Shown here in pieces: positions 33,270 to 44,502 of a stretch of DNA of 64,000 nt. The translations under genes were made by a program, and so were the position numbers. Origin of the DNA: Penicillus capitatus (lineage: Eukaryota > Chlorophyta); the NCBI GenBank assembly GCA_965649825.1, contig OZ287708.1:682001-746000 (forward strand). Direction: 5' to 3'. Each line of letters begins with the position of its first letter. Within the stretch, counting starts at the first letter, position 1. The notes under the pieces are model-generated. The model had not been told where the DNA came from. It saw only the letters and a list, made by a program, of their open reading frames with translations, and ran no database searches.

Positions 33270-36064
33270 ATGTTGCCGACGCATGATGCCTCGAATGACG
33301 CGGTGTCTTACACGTTGCTGCGTCAAGTTGCGGGACGACGCGTCGTTGAACGCACCTCCAGAGCCGAAGAAGGAGTTGCGCGTATCCAACAGTACATGAA
33401 CGATATCTTTCATGAGGAAGACGACAGAGGCATCACCTGTCACATCATATGCGTCATCACATGTGACAAACAGGTACAGATGATGAAAAGCTGGCTTTCG
33501 GAATCTTCTGCCAGAGCTTCATTGTGACGCTTTCGATGGAACTGCGGCACATGTTGTGGAAGGAGATCATGATGATCTGTACAGCATCCGGCAGACGGTG
33601 TGTAGGGGCCCCTCGGGGCCTCACCCATATCAATACTGTCAACGAATTTACACATTCAGCACAGCGTGTTTGCAGATCATGATAGCCCTGCGCAAGTACG
33701 GAACGCATGTGAGGAGATTGATGTCATCCTGAAACTCTGTTACGATCGCTGGGCGTTCTGGAGGAGTCTATTGCACACCTTGGACAAAGTGCTAGGTGTC
33801 AATCCCAGCCTCAACTCAGATAGAGTGGACGCTGAGTATTGTAGAGTCTCTTCCGTTGATGGTCGTGGAAGAGCATTGCGATCCACAAGTGATCCGAGAC
33901 GTTCATCGTGCGAGTCGTCTACTCGTCAGCGCACAGAAGGAATTGATGGCGCAGCTCTCTGTTCGACTGTGTCGATGGATCACAGATGCATGTTCCACGC
34001 TAGACATCAGCGAATCTGACAGAGAAGCTTGTCTTTCTCGCCTTGAGCAGTTTCTGACACTTCAGTCTACAATGAAGGTGTGTCGATGCTGTGCTGTCAG
34101 ATGATGATCATTGGCCGAGGGTTTTGCTCCAGCTCATGTGGGAAGGTTCAATTCCGTCGACGTCTTTGCAAATTCGACTGAGATTGCCTCCGAAGCTCAA
34201 GACAGCGATTTGGACAGTGAGGAGTGCAGAGAGGCTCGGTTGGATATGGAATCGGAATTCTGATCGGGGACGTGGGGTCAGAAAGCTGGACGTTGAACAG
34301 ACGCCGAGTCACAATGCCCTTCATATATTTATGCATGACTACTGTAATGCACGCGGAGAATGCATTCTCCACGCCTGCAGCGAAACGAGCAGCGAGTACC
34401 GCTCATTGAGAGACACGTGCCTCAAAGATCTATCTGCAACCGTCAAAAGTCTTCATGGACATCTGGGAGAGAGGGAATGGACAGAGGATACTGCCCGATG
34501 GTCTTCTTGCAGCTTCGACGTGACTTCCGATCATGATCCATCGACGATTCCTAGAAAAGACATAGCCGTGTTTGCCCTTAACTGGATGGTTTACACGATT
34601 CAGAACGCATTGTTTCAGTCGAATGCACCGTTTGAAATCTTCTTGATGTCAGAAACCAAGGATAAACAGGCCACTTACCTGGAGATATGCCGAGACGACG
34701 GCGAGATGTGTCAAGATCCCCGGCTGCCCAAAGAGCTTCAGATCAAAATTTTGATGACCAAACCGAGCGCCCAGTTGTCACGAAGCACGACAGCGACAAA
34801 GCAAGAGGCAGTTGCTAAGAACAGACGAAATGATGCACACAGGATTGCCGAGGAGAGAATTCTGTACCGGAAGAAAACGCGTGTCAGAGTTGGAGATATC
34901 GATCGCCTTTCGAGCAATCCGCTGTCTCGAGTCTCTCAGCGAAGCGACAGCAAGAACGCTTTCAGCAGGGCCGTCGATTCGAACTGGACCCTCTGGCTGA
35001 AGACAGACTACTGTCGCAGTGACTCTTTCTTGAATACGATGAAAGCAGCCGTTCGACTTCGAGACTCGGCAGAAGAGAGCAGTGATTGTTCCAATACTCT
35101 AAGACAGAGCAGTGCGAGCAGTCATTGGAATGGCAATCCCATCGTCGCTATCGTGGCAGTGGAGCTCTGCCTCATCGATGTCTTGTCGGTATTCCAAACA
35201 GAAAGGAACGGCCGTTGCGTCTTTCCGAAAGTATCTCAGTTCATTCGGCGAATTCGTTGTCTTCTGAAGGACGTCGTTCGTCAAGAATCGTCAACCGCAT
35301 CTTGTTTTGCGTGGGAAACATTGCAAGTGCGCTCGATGTCCTACACATTGGAAGTCATGCAGGTAACCAGATCTCCAAAGCTCCGTTGGACGTCTCCTGT
35401 GGCAGACAATGTGCAACTGGCTTATGTCGAATCCATTACCAGCGATACAGAAATGCGATGTACAATGCCATGCATTACTGGAAGAACACGCCAATGTCAC
35501 TGTCGAACTGCGACATCTCCTGACAGACTGTCTGCCGAGGAAAAAACATCTCTGGTGTAATCGTGGAGGACTGACATCGATCTGTGATAGGACAGAGAAT
35601 GAAGACAGGGAAGGATCTTGGCAGGGAACTTCATGGACGCAGAACCAAGGCGAAGATCCCACATTTAAGCAGAACTCCTCGTCAATTCAGGCGACCTTTC
35701 TTTCAGAGGACGCGACATTTGACGAAGACAGTTCTCCACATACCGAGCCATGTCAAGAGGAAGAGATGTGCAAGAACTCAATGGACAGTCGCTCCCGGCT
35801 CTTAGACGGGTGCTTTCTCCTTAAAGACTCGAGACTCGCTGAAAAATGGCTAGACACGCTAACAGAGATACACAATTGGTTAACGATGGCAGGAGATGGC
35901 CTCCATGTGTATCAGTGCCATTTGTAATCTCGAAAAGAACCTCGGCACGACAACTCAGTAACCGTTGCAAGAGTGTCTCCAGAGAACCACGAGATTCCGT
36001 GTGGCTCAGGGTTCCTGGCAGTCGCTCTTTTCTGCAAGCATACAACGAGCTTGTGCATCAATGA
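33270..36064 (+). CDS. Large unrecognised helical protein
   Basis: Exons with short introns run from MLPTHDASNDAVSYTLLRQV (33270) through SFIVTLSMELRHMLWKEIMM, CEEIDVILKLCYDRWAFWRS, IEWTLSIVESLPLMVVEEHC, to a 489-codon reading (34091-35560), and on to CFLLKDSRLAEKWLDTLTEI and a C-terminus SFLQAYNELVHQ with a stop at 36062-36064. Helix-rich with many Cys and Trp. The segment DIAVFALNWMVYTIQNALFQ ... VRVGDIDRLSSNPLSR looks like a conserved module but I cannot assign it. No membrane segment is evident. Total about 800-850 aa. Exon borders near 33480-33680 and 35350-35600 are uncertain. Confidence 0.55.
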
Positions 36065-36175
36065 AGACATATGCCGCAGCATCTCAGTTACACGAGCGCA
36101 ACACATAACCCTGCCAAAATCTCCTTGAACCTGTCGTTTCTTACACCGTTGTCTACGAAATGTCATTCGCACGGA

Positions 36176-36718
36176 TCAAACTGTTGTTCCATTGGGTTCC
36201 GCTTCTTTCTGCGCATCGTCCGGTTTCGGCTGCGATGCCGATGCTCCGGCAGCCGTTTCCTCTTCGTCGTCCTCTTCGTCATCTTCATCCTCCTCATCTT
36301 CACTATTGAACTGGTCCATTCCCCCCAGTCCCATATTGCTCATATCGAACTCGGGTGCATCCTCTCCTTCGTCCTCATCGACCCATTTACTCCAGTCGAC
36401 AGAGACGAATCGCGGCTGCTTGTCTTTTGTCAGTCGTGGCCAGAAGTCTTCTGTCTTCTTCGGGATCACGACCAACACATGGCGTCCCGTCACACTGACC
36501 TTCGTTTCTTGCGTATCGATATCGCCGTAGAGGACGAGATGCACATCGACGGACGTGCCGTCCGCCAAAGCGCCCGTGAACTTGAGCGCCTTCTTTTCTT
36601 TGTCCTCGTCGCTGGCGTCGAATTTTAGTTTGGGATTCGCACAGTCTTGAACATCAATCGTGAGGAAGAGCTTGTCTCTGCGCTGTGCCCAAAGCACGGG
36701 AGGATGAGAAACCGACAT
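36176..36718 (-). CDS. HSP90 co-chaperone p23 (CS domain)
   Basis: One exon, 180 aa. The CS domain runs from PPVLWAQRRDKLFLTIDVQD to VLVVIPKKTEDFWPRLTKDK; the p23 signature WPRL followed by FVSVDWSKWVDEDE is present. The C-terminal third is acidic and low-complexity (MGLGGMDQF, then a run of Asp/Glu), as in p23/Sba1. p23 stabilises the ATP-bound closed HSP90 dimer and slows its ATPase. It lies 59 bp upstream of the NMD3 stop region on the same strand. Confidence 0.93.
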   Translation of the reverse strand: MSVSHPPVLWAQRRDKLFLTIDVQDCANPKLKFDASDEDKEKKALKFTGALADGTSVDVHLVLYGDIDTQETKVSVTGRHVLVVIPKKTEDFWPRLTKDKQPRFVSVDWSKWVDEDEGEDAPEFDMSNMGLGGMDQFNSEDEEDEDDEEDDEEETAAGASASQPKPDDAQKEAEPNGTTV

Positions 36719-36777
36719 CGCACAATAAAATTCCTCGGCTCGCGCTTAGCGGACAATCAATTCATCACTCCTCATTA

Positions 36778-38618
36778 TCACGCGTTATCGACATCTCTCT
36801 TATCGATCAGCGATTCCAAAGCGATATCGATCTCCTCATCGTCTTCATCGGAATCCACTTCCATTTCCACATCTTCCGATCGATGCCTGTCGTTAGGATG
36901 GTGGTAAAGGGGAATCTGCGACTGCAGTTCTTTGTCTTCCTCGATGTCCTGTCGTGCAAGATGGGGTCAGAGATAAGGAATTGGACGGAAGGACTTGGTA
37001 GAAGAGTTCCCGGTCCTTATCGTCGCGGATGTTCTCTTTGCTTCGTCCAGCTTCATCAATTTCCATATCCAGTTCCGCCACTTTCCAGCTGCGGACAAAG
37101 CCTTTGCTTTGACGTTTCTTCCGGGCATGCTCGTATGATTTTTTGACGAGGATGACATCGGGGACTGTGTATCCACGATTGGTATATGTTTCCAGATCAG
37201 GATCGACGAGATTGGCATTGATCAAGTCGTACCCCAATGCTGTGTCACCTGCCCATTACCACACGTCTTTAGATCTCTGTCTGGAGGATGCGATCGAAGT
37301 CTGCCTGGTTTGAGGATGTGACCAAGAGTGGTTCGAATGAAGTATGTTTGATCAGATGTTCCGAAATCGGATTCTCTGGCCACCGTTGCGTCAGCCAGAC
37401 AGAAACGACCAGGAGTGTCCGTTATCGGCTCGATGTCCAAGACAATAAACGACACAAGCTGCCGGCTCGACCGCACATTTTTGAATCCATACCTCCAGTA
37501 AGTTGGTGCCTGCAACGGTCGGATTATTCTCACTGTGTAAGCCGAAGGGAAGCATACGTCCATATAGAAGCTCTTCATGGTAACAGGATCCACAAACTGC
37601 AGAGAGTTTGTGACGCGACTGCACAAGACGAGCGGTCCAATGGCACCGTAATGGTGACTGGCTTTGGGCGGAAGGCAAACTAAGTCATCCTTGAGCACAC
37701 AGCAATGGGCAGAAGCAGAAAACTGACAAGTCTCTACCTTGCATATGGGAACGATTTCCACCGAGAAGGAGTACTTGTAGTTGAAGGTGTTGGATTTTGT
37801 GTCGTGCGAGACAAGAGACCGATCGTGACGCGATTTCACAGGAACGGTAGACTGAAGAAAATCCACAAACTTCTGTGCACCTGCTCTCGTTGCAAAATAG
37901 AAATCGATTCCCTGTCAGGCAACGCATGTGTGGCATCGCCATCTCCCATCCCCACAATCCCCTCACTTCATGCATCGACTTGACATTTGTCGTGTTCTCA
38001 TGCGCTTTGTGCTTCAGGATTAACTGCTCTAAGTAAAAGAACGTACGTTTGTGTGGCACATGTTGTCGCACCTGGTCGACATGGAGGTGCTTTGGGTGTG
38101 TATGTATGTCCACCATATGCTTACCTGGACGCAGGCTGTCCAGATATCGCTATTCGATCGTCGTCGATTGCAATCTGAACACATGTTGTTCTGCACGACG
38201 TAGAGCACGACGCATGATCCCTGAACGATGGCCCCACTGAATTCTTTCTGCACCGTCACCTTGACTTTGATACGCTTGGAATGCGGTTCCGTCCACAGGA
38301 ACTCCGCATCCACAAGTTTGACCTGGCGTCGTCTCACTCTTTCTTCCACGAATGCATTGTGTGGCATACTTTGGAGAGGCCTTTGATTTTCTTGAGGCAG
38401 AAAGTAAGAAGTTCGCGCGATTCTAACGACGCTTTGAGCCATTGTTTAGGTGGATGGAAGTAACTGTCGCAGCTCTGGCAGCGCAGAATCGTGATTTCTT
38501 TCTGGATGTCTTCGGTAACATCGATCTGCGTCGAAATGCAGCTCACACACATATTCGACGGATTTGGCGACATCAGTACGCCACACAGACAACACCGTCT
38601 ACACAGATAGGAAACCAC
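36778..38618 (-). CDS. NMD3: 60S ribosomal export adaptor NMD3
   Basis: The N-terminal zinc-binding module is CCLCGVLMSPNPSNMCVSC...RCQSCDSYFHPPKQW, followed by LESRELLTFCLKKIKGL, LVDAEFLWTEPHSKRIKVKV, VVQNNMCSDC, KRTFFYLEQLILKHKAHENT, SHDTKSNTFNYKYSFSVEIV, TTLGHILKPG, PDVILVKKSYEHARKKRQSK, and the acidic end DIEEDKELQSQIPLYHHPND (after an intron) with a stop at 36778. These are consecutive, highly conserved blocks of eukaryotic NMD3. It bridges the 60S subunit to CRM1 for nuclear export. Introns are short and GT-AG. A further 5' exon upstream of 38618 is possible. Confidence 0.95.
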
Positions 38619-38701
38619 GTCGTGCTTTCATCCCCTGCCGACCGTGGCTTACACTTTTCCGGGCGTACCCATGAAATCCATTTCGCAAAATGGACCACGA
38701 G
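38619..38701. promoter_or_regulatory. Head-to-head interval NMD3 / PCID2
   Basis: 83 bp separate the divergent start codons. Probable bidirectional promoter; no element recognised. Confidence 0.35.
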
Positions 38702-40209
38702 ATGAATGCCCGGGTATACCTGAATTCGGTCGCCGTCGCTATTGACCAGCGCAACTGTAAGGCCTTTGCACAAAAACAAAGGACGAGATCACGTGTCAGG
38801 CGAGAAGTTGAAAACGGCGCTGGATTTGAAACCGTTTCTTCTCCGAGCAGGCCAATCTTTGGAAGTCCGTGCGTCATAGACTCAAGGACGCGAATCTAAC
38901 AGTTTCTGTTCAGAAACAGAAGCATCCTGTTGGATTGCTGTCTTCCGTGGAGGCCTATTTGAAGAGATCGAATCTGGAGAACGAAGCGTTCCCTTCTTGG
39001 AAGCAGTTTGTCTTCTGCTGTTACAGTTCCAAAGTCTGCATTCTGAATGGAGACTGTGAAGAGGGCTACGAATGGCTCGCCAAGGCAGCGGCACATTGGC
39101 TGACCATCTGCGAAGGACAGAACAGTGCATGGCTGATTCCGGCTATGAAAACCATGGCGCTGAATCTTGTGGATCTTGCCTTTCTGGCAGACAAGCAAGC
39201 AGAAGTCACAGATTCGCACCTGTCATCTCACAAACACGTAACAAACATGGAATCTTCACAAGCAGCTGTGGCAATAGAAGTGATAGTGCTCAGGAGTGAG
39301 AGAGATCTTGGAGAATGCATTCGTGTCCATCTGCCGTAGCGGAAAGAGAGCAAGCGCCTTGGCCATATCCAATGCGCTCTGCAAGCTTTACTTTAAGCTG
39401 GACGAATTTCAGATGGCCGTTGCTTTTCAGTCTCGAGTGAACAGTCAGCTGACGCTTTCTTTCGATGAATTTCCACAAGAAGACCGGGTGACATGGAAGT
39501 ACTATAATGGTCTTATTGCGATGGAGAGGCTCAAGTTCAGAGAAGCGGAAGAGAGTCTGAGCTATGCCTTGGAACAATCGAACTTCAGGACGAAGAACGT
39601 CCAAAAGATCCTACTCCTTCTCATCCCGGTCCAGCCAACCTTCCCGATCGTGTGATCGACCAAACGGCTTGTTCTGTAGCTACGGTTGCTGTATAACGAG
39701 TATCCAAAAGAGGAGACCGTACGCGAGTATGGCCTCGGACGACTGCTGCCACTGATACGAGCACTAAAGCAGGCAGATCTCTTGCACTTTGATCAGTACC
39801 TTGATGAAAACGCTGACTATCTCACTCGCATGCGCATCTGGCCACTCACTCAGAAGCTCGTCAACGTCATTCATCGCAATGTCCAGTCCCTCTGTCTTCT
39901 GCAGAAATGACGCTTTGTGTTCGGCAGATTCTTTTCAAGTGTCATCGGTTTCATTTGGAGCATTTCCCAGAGAAGAAACCACAAGTCATGGATCTGAAGC
40001 TGATCGTCGCAGGACTGCGTGTGTCTGGAATGGAATCCGCCAATGAGACAGATGCATTGAATAGTGTTCGAGCCGCGATTCAGAAAGATATGGTCTGTGG
40101 ATATATCGCTGTTCAGCGTAAGTTACTCGTTTTGGCCAAAAACAATCCCTTCCCCAAACTGAGGAACATTAACTTGGAAGCGGGCGAGATCTTTGTCGAA
40201 GCTGAGTGA
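38702..40209 (+). CDS. PCID2: PCI-domain protein 2 (TREX-2 subunit, Thp1/CSN12-like)
   Basis: The N-terminus MNARVYLNSVAVAIDQRNC matches the PCID2 opening (..YL..V..AI..RD). Later exons follow the family order: AWLIPAMKTMALNLVDLAFL, YFKLDEFQMAVAFQSRVN, RVTWKYYNGLIAMERLKFRE, AEESLSYALEQ, the PCI winged-helix part (LRVSG..AANETDALNSVRA-like: GLRVSGMESANETDALNSVR), MVCGYIAVQRKLLVLAKNNP and FPKLRNINLE. PCID2 with SAC3/GANP couples transcription to mRNA export at the nuclear pore. Introns near 38760, 39240 and 39620-39680 are short. Confidence 0.9.
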
Positions 40210-40215
40210 GCAGCT

Positions 40216-40518
40216 TCAGTCGCCATGACTTGGCGGCATTGCCGTGAAGATCAGTTTAAGCGATGTCTTCGTTACAGCGACATCACTGGACGCTGTGTCA
40301 TCTTTCCCGAAAATTAATGCCGTTCCCAATAGCTCCTCGTATCGACCTTCGTAAATATGACCGTCGAGCTCCAGTCGCGGCTTCTCTGTATCCAGTCCCT
40401 GTTTTGTGGGACGTCTGTAAAGGCATGCGAGATCTCGATGTACCGTGAGTCGATAGGGGATTCCTGGCGCAAGGCTTTCGACGGGAAGGTCGCATGGAAG
40501 CTCGAGCAGCACGTCCAT
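40216..40518 (-). CDS. TFIIIC subunit 6-like (GTF3C6/Tau55 C-terminal fold)
   Basis: About 100 aa. The block GLDTEKPRLELDGHIYEGRY followed by EELLGTALIFGKDD and TSLKLIFTA reproduces the TFIIIC_sub6 domain of GTF3C6 (G.DTE.P.L......G.YED.LGT..IF). This small beta-barrel dimerises with a second TFIIIC subunit in the tauA part that binds Pol III promoters. ATG 40518 (MDVLLELPCDLP) was chosen because it starts at the first strand of the fold; a longer ORF to 40698 would overlap the TAF1B zinc finger on the other strand. Its stop is 6 bp from the convergent PCID2 stop. Confidence 0.75.
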   Translation of the reverse strand: MDVLLELPCDLPVESLAPGIPYRLTVHRDLACLYRRPTKQGLDTEKPRLELDGHIYEGRYEELLGTALIFGKDDTASSDVAVTKTSLKLIFTAMPPSHGD

Positions 40519-40598
40519 GTCGATGATGTGACAGCTGCCGGACGAAAACGACCTTCTAACCACGACAGTCTTGCACTCCCTGCATCCACCGTCACAAC
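40519..40598. promoter_or_regulatory. Head-to-head interval GTF3C6-like / TAF1B
   Basis: 80 bp between divergent start codons of a Pol III and a Pol I factor. Probable shared promoter; inference from layout. Confidence 0.4.
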
Positions 40599-42660
40599 AT
40601 GGACATTTGCGAAGCGTGTGGTTCGGCGGGGACATTTGTCTGGCATGAAAGCGGGATGGTCTGCTCGGCATGTGGCATTGCAGCCGCGATGCCTTCATTT
40701 GAAGCAGACGCCTTTGGCGACCGTCGACCTCGGGCTCAAAAAGTAGATTCCATGAGCACGTACCCTCCGGTTCTCACTCTCCTCACTCCAGATGAGTAAA
40801 CAGCAACGGTCTGCGACGACGGCACAGCGAGCGAGCAAAGATCGCATCATGCAGGTGTATGTCTATACTCTTCAACGTTGTCTGATGGCACACATCCGTG
40901 TCTTAATCGAGAAAGGCGTCGATCGACTCGTGGAATCCGCCGCGCGGCAGATCTGGTTGCGGACACTTGATGTGACACGTTGTCTGGAACCGGGTGTCTT
41001 GCATCGTGCCTCGCAACTGTACAGTCCCCTGACGAGTCATGCTTCGACTTTTGGGTCCATAGAGACACGAGAACGCGAATTGATGTCAGAGGACAAGATC
41101 AGCGATCATCCTGGAGCGTTCACTTCGTGTCTTTATCGATTTCTGGACGTCGATGTTATCGTATGGATCATCTACGCCGCTCTTGTCTGGATGCAGGAGT
41201 CGATCACACCGTTAGACCTCGCTCTGTGGATCGAACGTGGCGAACTGCCCTTTTTCAAACTCTCTCAGTTTCAAGAAGCAGCCGAATCGCGTTTTCGTGT
41301 GTACCTTCCGCCATTCGTCTTTGATTTGAAGAAGCTACCCCGTCCTCTGGGTATCGAAGTCGGTGCCGCGCAGTTGGCTTGTGATATAGGACTGAGCTTA
41401 CCACCTGTCAATATTCCGTTGCATATTCGGAGACTATCACGCGTATTAGATCTGTCAGACGATCTGAGTCGACAGGCCACTGCTCTGTATGCGTATTACT
41501 GGAGAGGATCTGGTCTCGACCAAGAGAAGTCTGCACAGCACTGCTATCCACAGATGATCCCTTTGTCTTGTATTCTGGCAGCTATGAAGCTTACGTACGG
41601 ATTGGACGATGGGCAGCGAGAAATCGAAGGAAATCGAGATTGGGTCGAATGGTCTCAGCATAAATGGAAGGAATGCGTGGAGCCATTTCAGAAGTATAGC
41701 CTTGTGGCGAAGAGACTGCTAGAGATGCCTCCATCCGACTGTTTGGATGCCATGCAACGCGCCGATGCCTTCTTGCACGAAGGTCACATCATACGAAAGA
41801 GCCACACAGGTGTCCTGAAGGATCTGCAGGGACTCGTTCAGAAGTGGGACTTTGAGCCACACGAGCCGCCACTTGATCCGAAACGCCCGCGAGCAGTAGG
41901 CGTTGAGTTTGGTATGCAGAGGGAGGTGACGTACGTCCCTCCACAGTACATGAATCCTTGTCCCATGTATTGGTTCAATCATTTCAATGGGTATGCTGGA
42001 ACCGATGCGCATTACCCTCTGGACTACACGGCAGTTATGGCTGTGCTATGTGGAATTGCAAACGTGCAGCCTGGACACGTCAATGCATGTCTTGCAACCC
42101 TTGAGGAACAGATGAAGTCTATCGAGACTGTCTGCATCCGACTCACTTCATCAAAATCTGCAAAGCCCAGAAAACAGATCTCTCCGGCTTTTGAGAGGAA
42201 AGCACTTGCGCTTGCCCTTGCGGAGCTAAACTACGAAGAAGATGATATCGAAGAAATCATTGGAAGAGAGGTGCAGCAGAGGAGATGCATTCAGAGACTG
42301 GACAGGAATCGTGTCGATCGAAAGAACCAGCCAGACGATGATCTTGTCGCAAACGCCGTAAAGTTTTACCAAAAGCATAATGCGAAGAAATCACTCTTTC
42401 ACACGAGCGAGCAGATTCCGTTTGTTGGATTGAGTTCAATAGAGCGTTCAGCGGAACTAGATCAGTGGACAGTCAATCCAGCAGAGCTTCTGAGACAAGC
42501 GCGATTGGCACAGAGAATTGGACAACCTATTGTTTCACTGGGAACAAAACGAAAACTGTACTACAATCTTTGCATTTCACACGCGAGAGAGACCGACAAT
42601 TCCAGATCGAGAGATACTTTTCTGTCAGATGTAGAGCCTGTGGATGACGATGACGACTAG
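40599..42660 (+). CDS. TAF1B: TAF1B/Rrn7, TFIIB-like Pol I initiation factor
   Basis: Two exons (40599-40742, 40792-42660; 49-nt intron) give 670 aa. An N-terminal zinc ribbon (MDICEACGSAGTF..., CSACG; CxxC...CxxC) is followed by two cyclin-like folds: LESAARQIWLRTLDVT-type start, then LSLPPVNIPLHIRRLSRVLD, ALYAYYWRGSGLDQEKSAQH and PQMIPLSCILAAMKLTYGLD, the conserved TAF1B/Rrn7 block. The C-terminus is charged and ends EPVDDDDD. TAF1B is the TFIIB-related subunit of SL1/core factor that opens rDNA promoters for Pol I. Confidence 0.9.
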
Positions 42661-44379
42661 GCGATGCCATCTTTCCACATGTCATCAAATGTCGACTGGC
42701 CGTCTGAACACAGTCTGTACATTTAGAGAGAAATACATTGAGGATATCGCGGTTACCATCGTCCAAGAGACCCAGTCTCTTAAGTCGTCTCTCTGCGTAG
42801 TAGTCGAGTTCTGAAAGCTGATTCTTTCGTTTCAGAAACCAGGACTGAATCCATTCAAGAGTATCCTGCTCGCCTTGGCAGACCTAAAGCAGAACGAATG
42901 CGGTGGGCAATATGGTCTCCCCATCCTCTCAGAGCACTTGCTTGTATCATCAAAGACTGTCTCGGAGTTAGGCGATCGGTGTTCTTCAGCCGTCGATAAG
43001 CTTCGAGAGCCTGTTCGCATCCAGCGATCATCGACTCGCAGAGATTTTCTTCGTTTTCTGGCGAGATGGGATAATTCAAATGATCTTCAATTTCGTTCCT
43101 GAATAACGCCTCCAAGTGGAATGCATCTGGTCCGGACATATTCAGGAGACGGAGAAACGAAAGGAGATTCTGGGGAGGGTCGACATAAGGTTGGAACTCG
43201 AATGTGAGAGGCTCCTTCATTCCACAGATATCCATGACATCTAATTTGTCATCGTAGTAGGTATCAGATTTGGGCAGCTGTAGAGACAATTCATAGCTTC
43301 CCTAGACGGTTTGACCACTTAACCGTCGTAAACAGAACAGAGGCATGCTCAAAAGAATACTTACCTGTAGGTTTTTGAGATCCACCACACCGTGGTCCAA
43401 TGCAACCCGACTGTCAGTCTTTTCTGCTCCATAGTTGAGCGTCAATGGTTCCTGAGGCCGGATATCTTGAATGGCTTCGAGAGTGAGGGTCTGGGTTCGA
43501 TTCAAGAGATTTCCAGAATTCAGCATCAGTTTTACATTGCCGTCCCGCGAATGACCCATCTACAGAACGCCTGTTTGCATAGACTGTGGCAAGAACAGAG
43601 CTCATGAGACAAGCGAGATGAATGGCACTAGGGCTGGACGTTCTGCATTCAAAGGCGGATGCAGTTGAGAACGGACGATCCCCACCGCCCAGCAAAACGA
43701 AGCATCGTCAAAGCGATCACTGGCAAAGAGGTCTGGATACTGTTTGAACATTCCCGACTCCAATTCTCTGTGTTTCTGTCGAAAGAACTCTCTGCACGAA
43801 CAGTTTCATACCAGCCGCCAAACGAAAGAGCCATCACCTGTATCCCAGTGCCGTTTCGTGAAGCTGCGTTCCTTCGATGGCAACGAGCTCGTCATCTGAC
43901 CAGAACGCAGGAGATGCCAGCTCTGTTGGAAGGCCATCGATGAAAGGCTTCCACTCAGACTGGGCGTCCGATTTTTCTGAAAGCAGGAATAGAGCGAGCT
44001 GTAGCCAAGGATCTAAGTCTTTTACGGCACTGCCTATGCGCGATAGCAACACGGTCTCTAACGAAATCCACTTGTCTTGAGTGAGCGTGACAATTTTCTC
44101 TCCTTCTTTGAGTGGCTCATTGGCCACCAGACATGGAATCGCACGTTCTTCAATGCTGAGTTTCTTAAAGGATTCGTGTGTTGGGTCCAGCCAGTTCTGA
44201 AACTGCGATGTCGCCATGTGGGAGTGGGTAATCTGTGAAGCGAATGTCGAGCCTTTTCGGACGTCTCCCCGGAAAAGAGGACGCTCGAGGAATGGCGTCT
44301 TTAAATGACAGACTGAAGATCCACGCATCTGCGCATCAGTGCCTGCGATCCTCAGCAACGAACGCTTTACTGACAGCAT
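42527..44379 (-). CDS. SET-domain protein of the RuBisCO/aldolase LSMT type
   Basis: Five or six exons. Exon 1 (44379-43839) has a targeting-like leader, then ESEWKPFIDGLPTELASPAFWS-type sequence and ELVAIEGTQLHETALGY, as in plastid LSMT. It joins (46-nt intron) to EFFRQKHRELESGMF ... SFCWAVGIVRSQLH, LVPFISLMGHSRDGN, PLTLNYGAEKTDSRVALDHG, then to the LSMT substrate-binding domain (LDVMDICGMKEPLTFEFQPY) ending ELDYYAERRLKRLGLL. In active enzymes the LVPFISLMGHS site normally reads ..DLINHS; here Asn is replaced by Gly. The 3' end may overlap the TAF1B 3' end by about 130 bp on the opposite strand, or a last small intron is missed. Confidence 0.8.
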
Positions 44380-44502
44380 CGTCTACGCGACAACGATCTG
44401 CGCAGATCGTATTCGTCACGAGCGTATCAACGAACCGTATGTGACGACACGACGGAGAGTCGGCGAAAAGTCTTCTCGTTGAAGAGTCAGAGGCGACCAC
44501 AC
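44380..44502. promoter_or_regulatory. Head-to-head interval LSMT-like / IFT139
   Basis: 123 bp separate divergent start codons. No recognisable X-box or other ciliary element was identified by eye. Confidence 0.3.
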
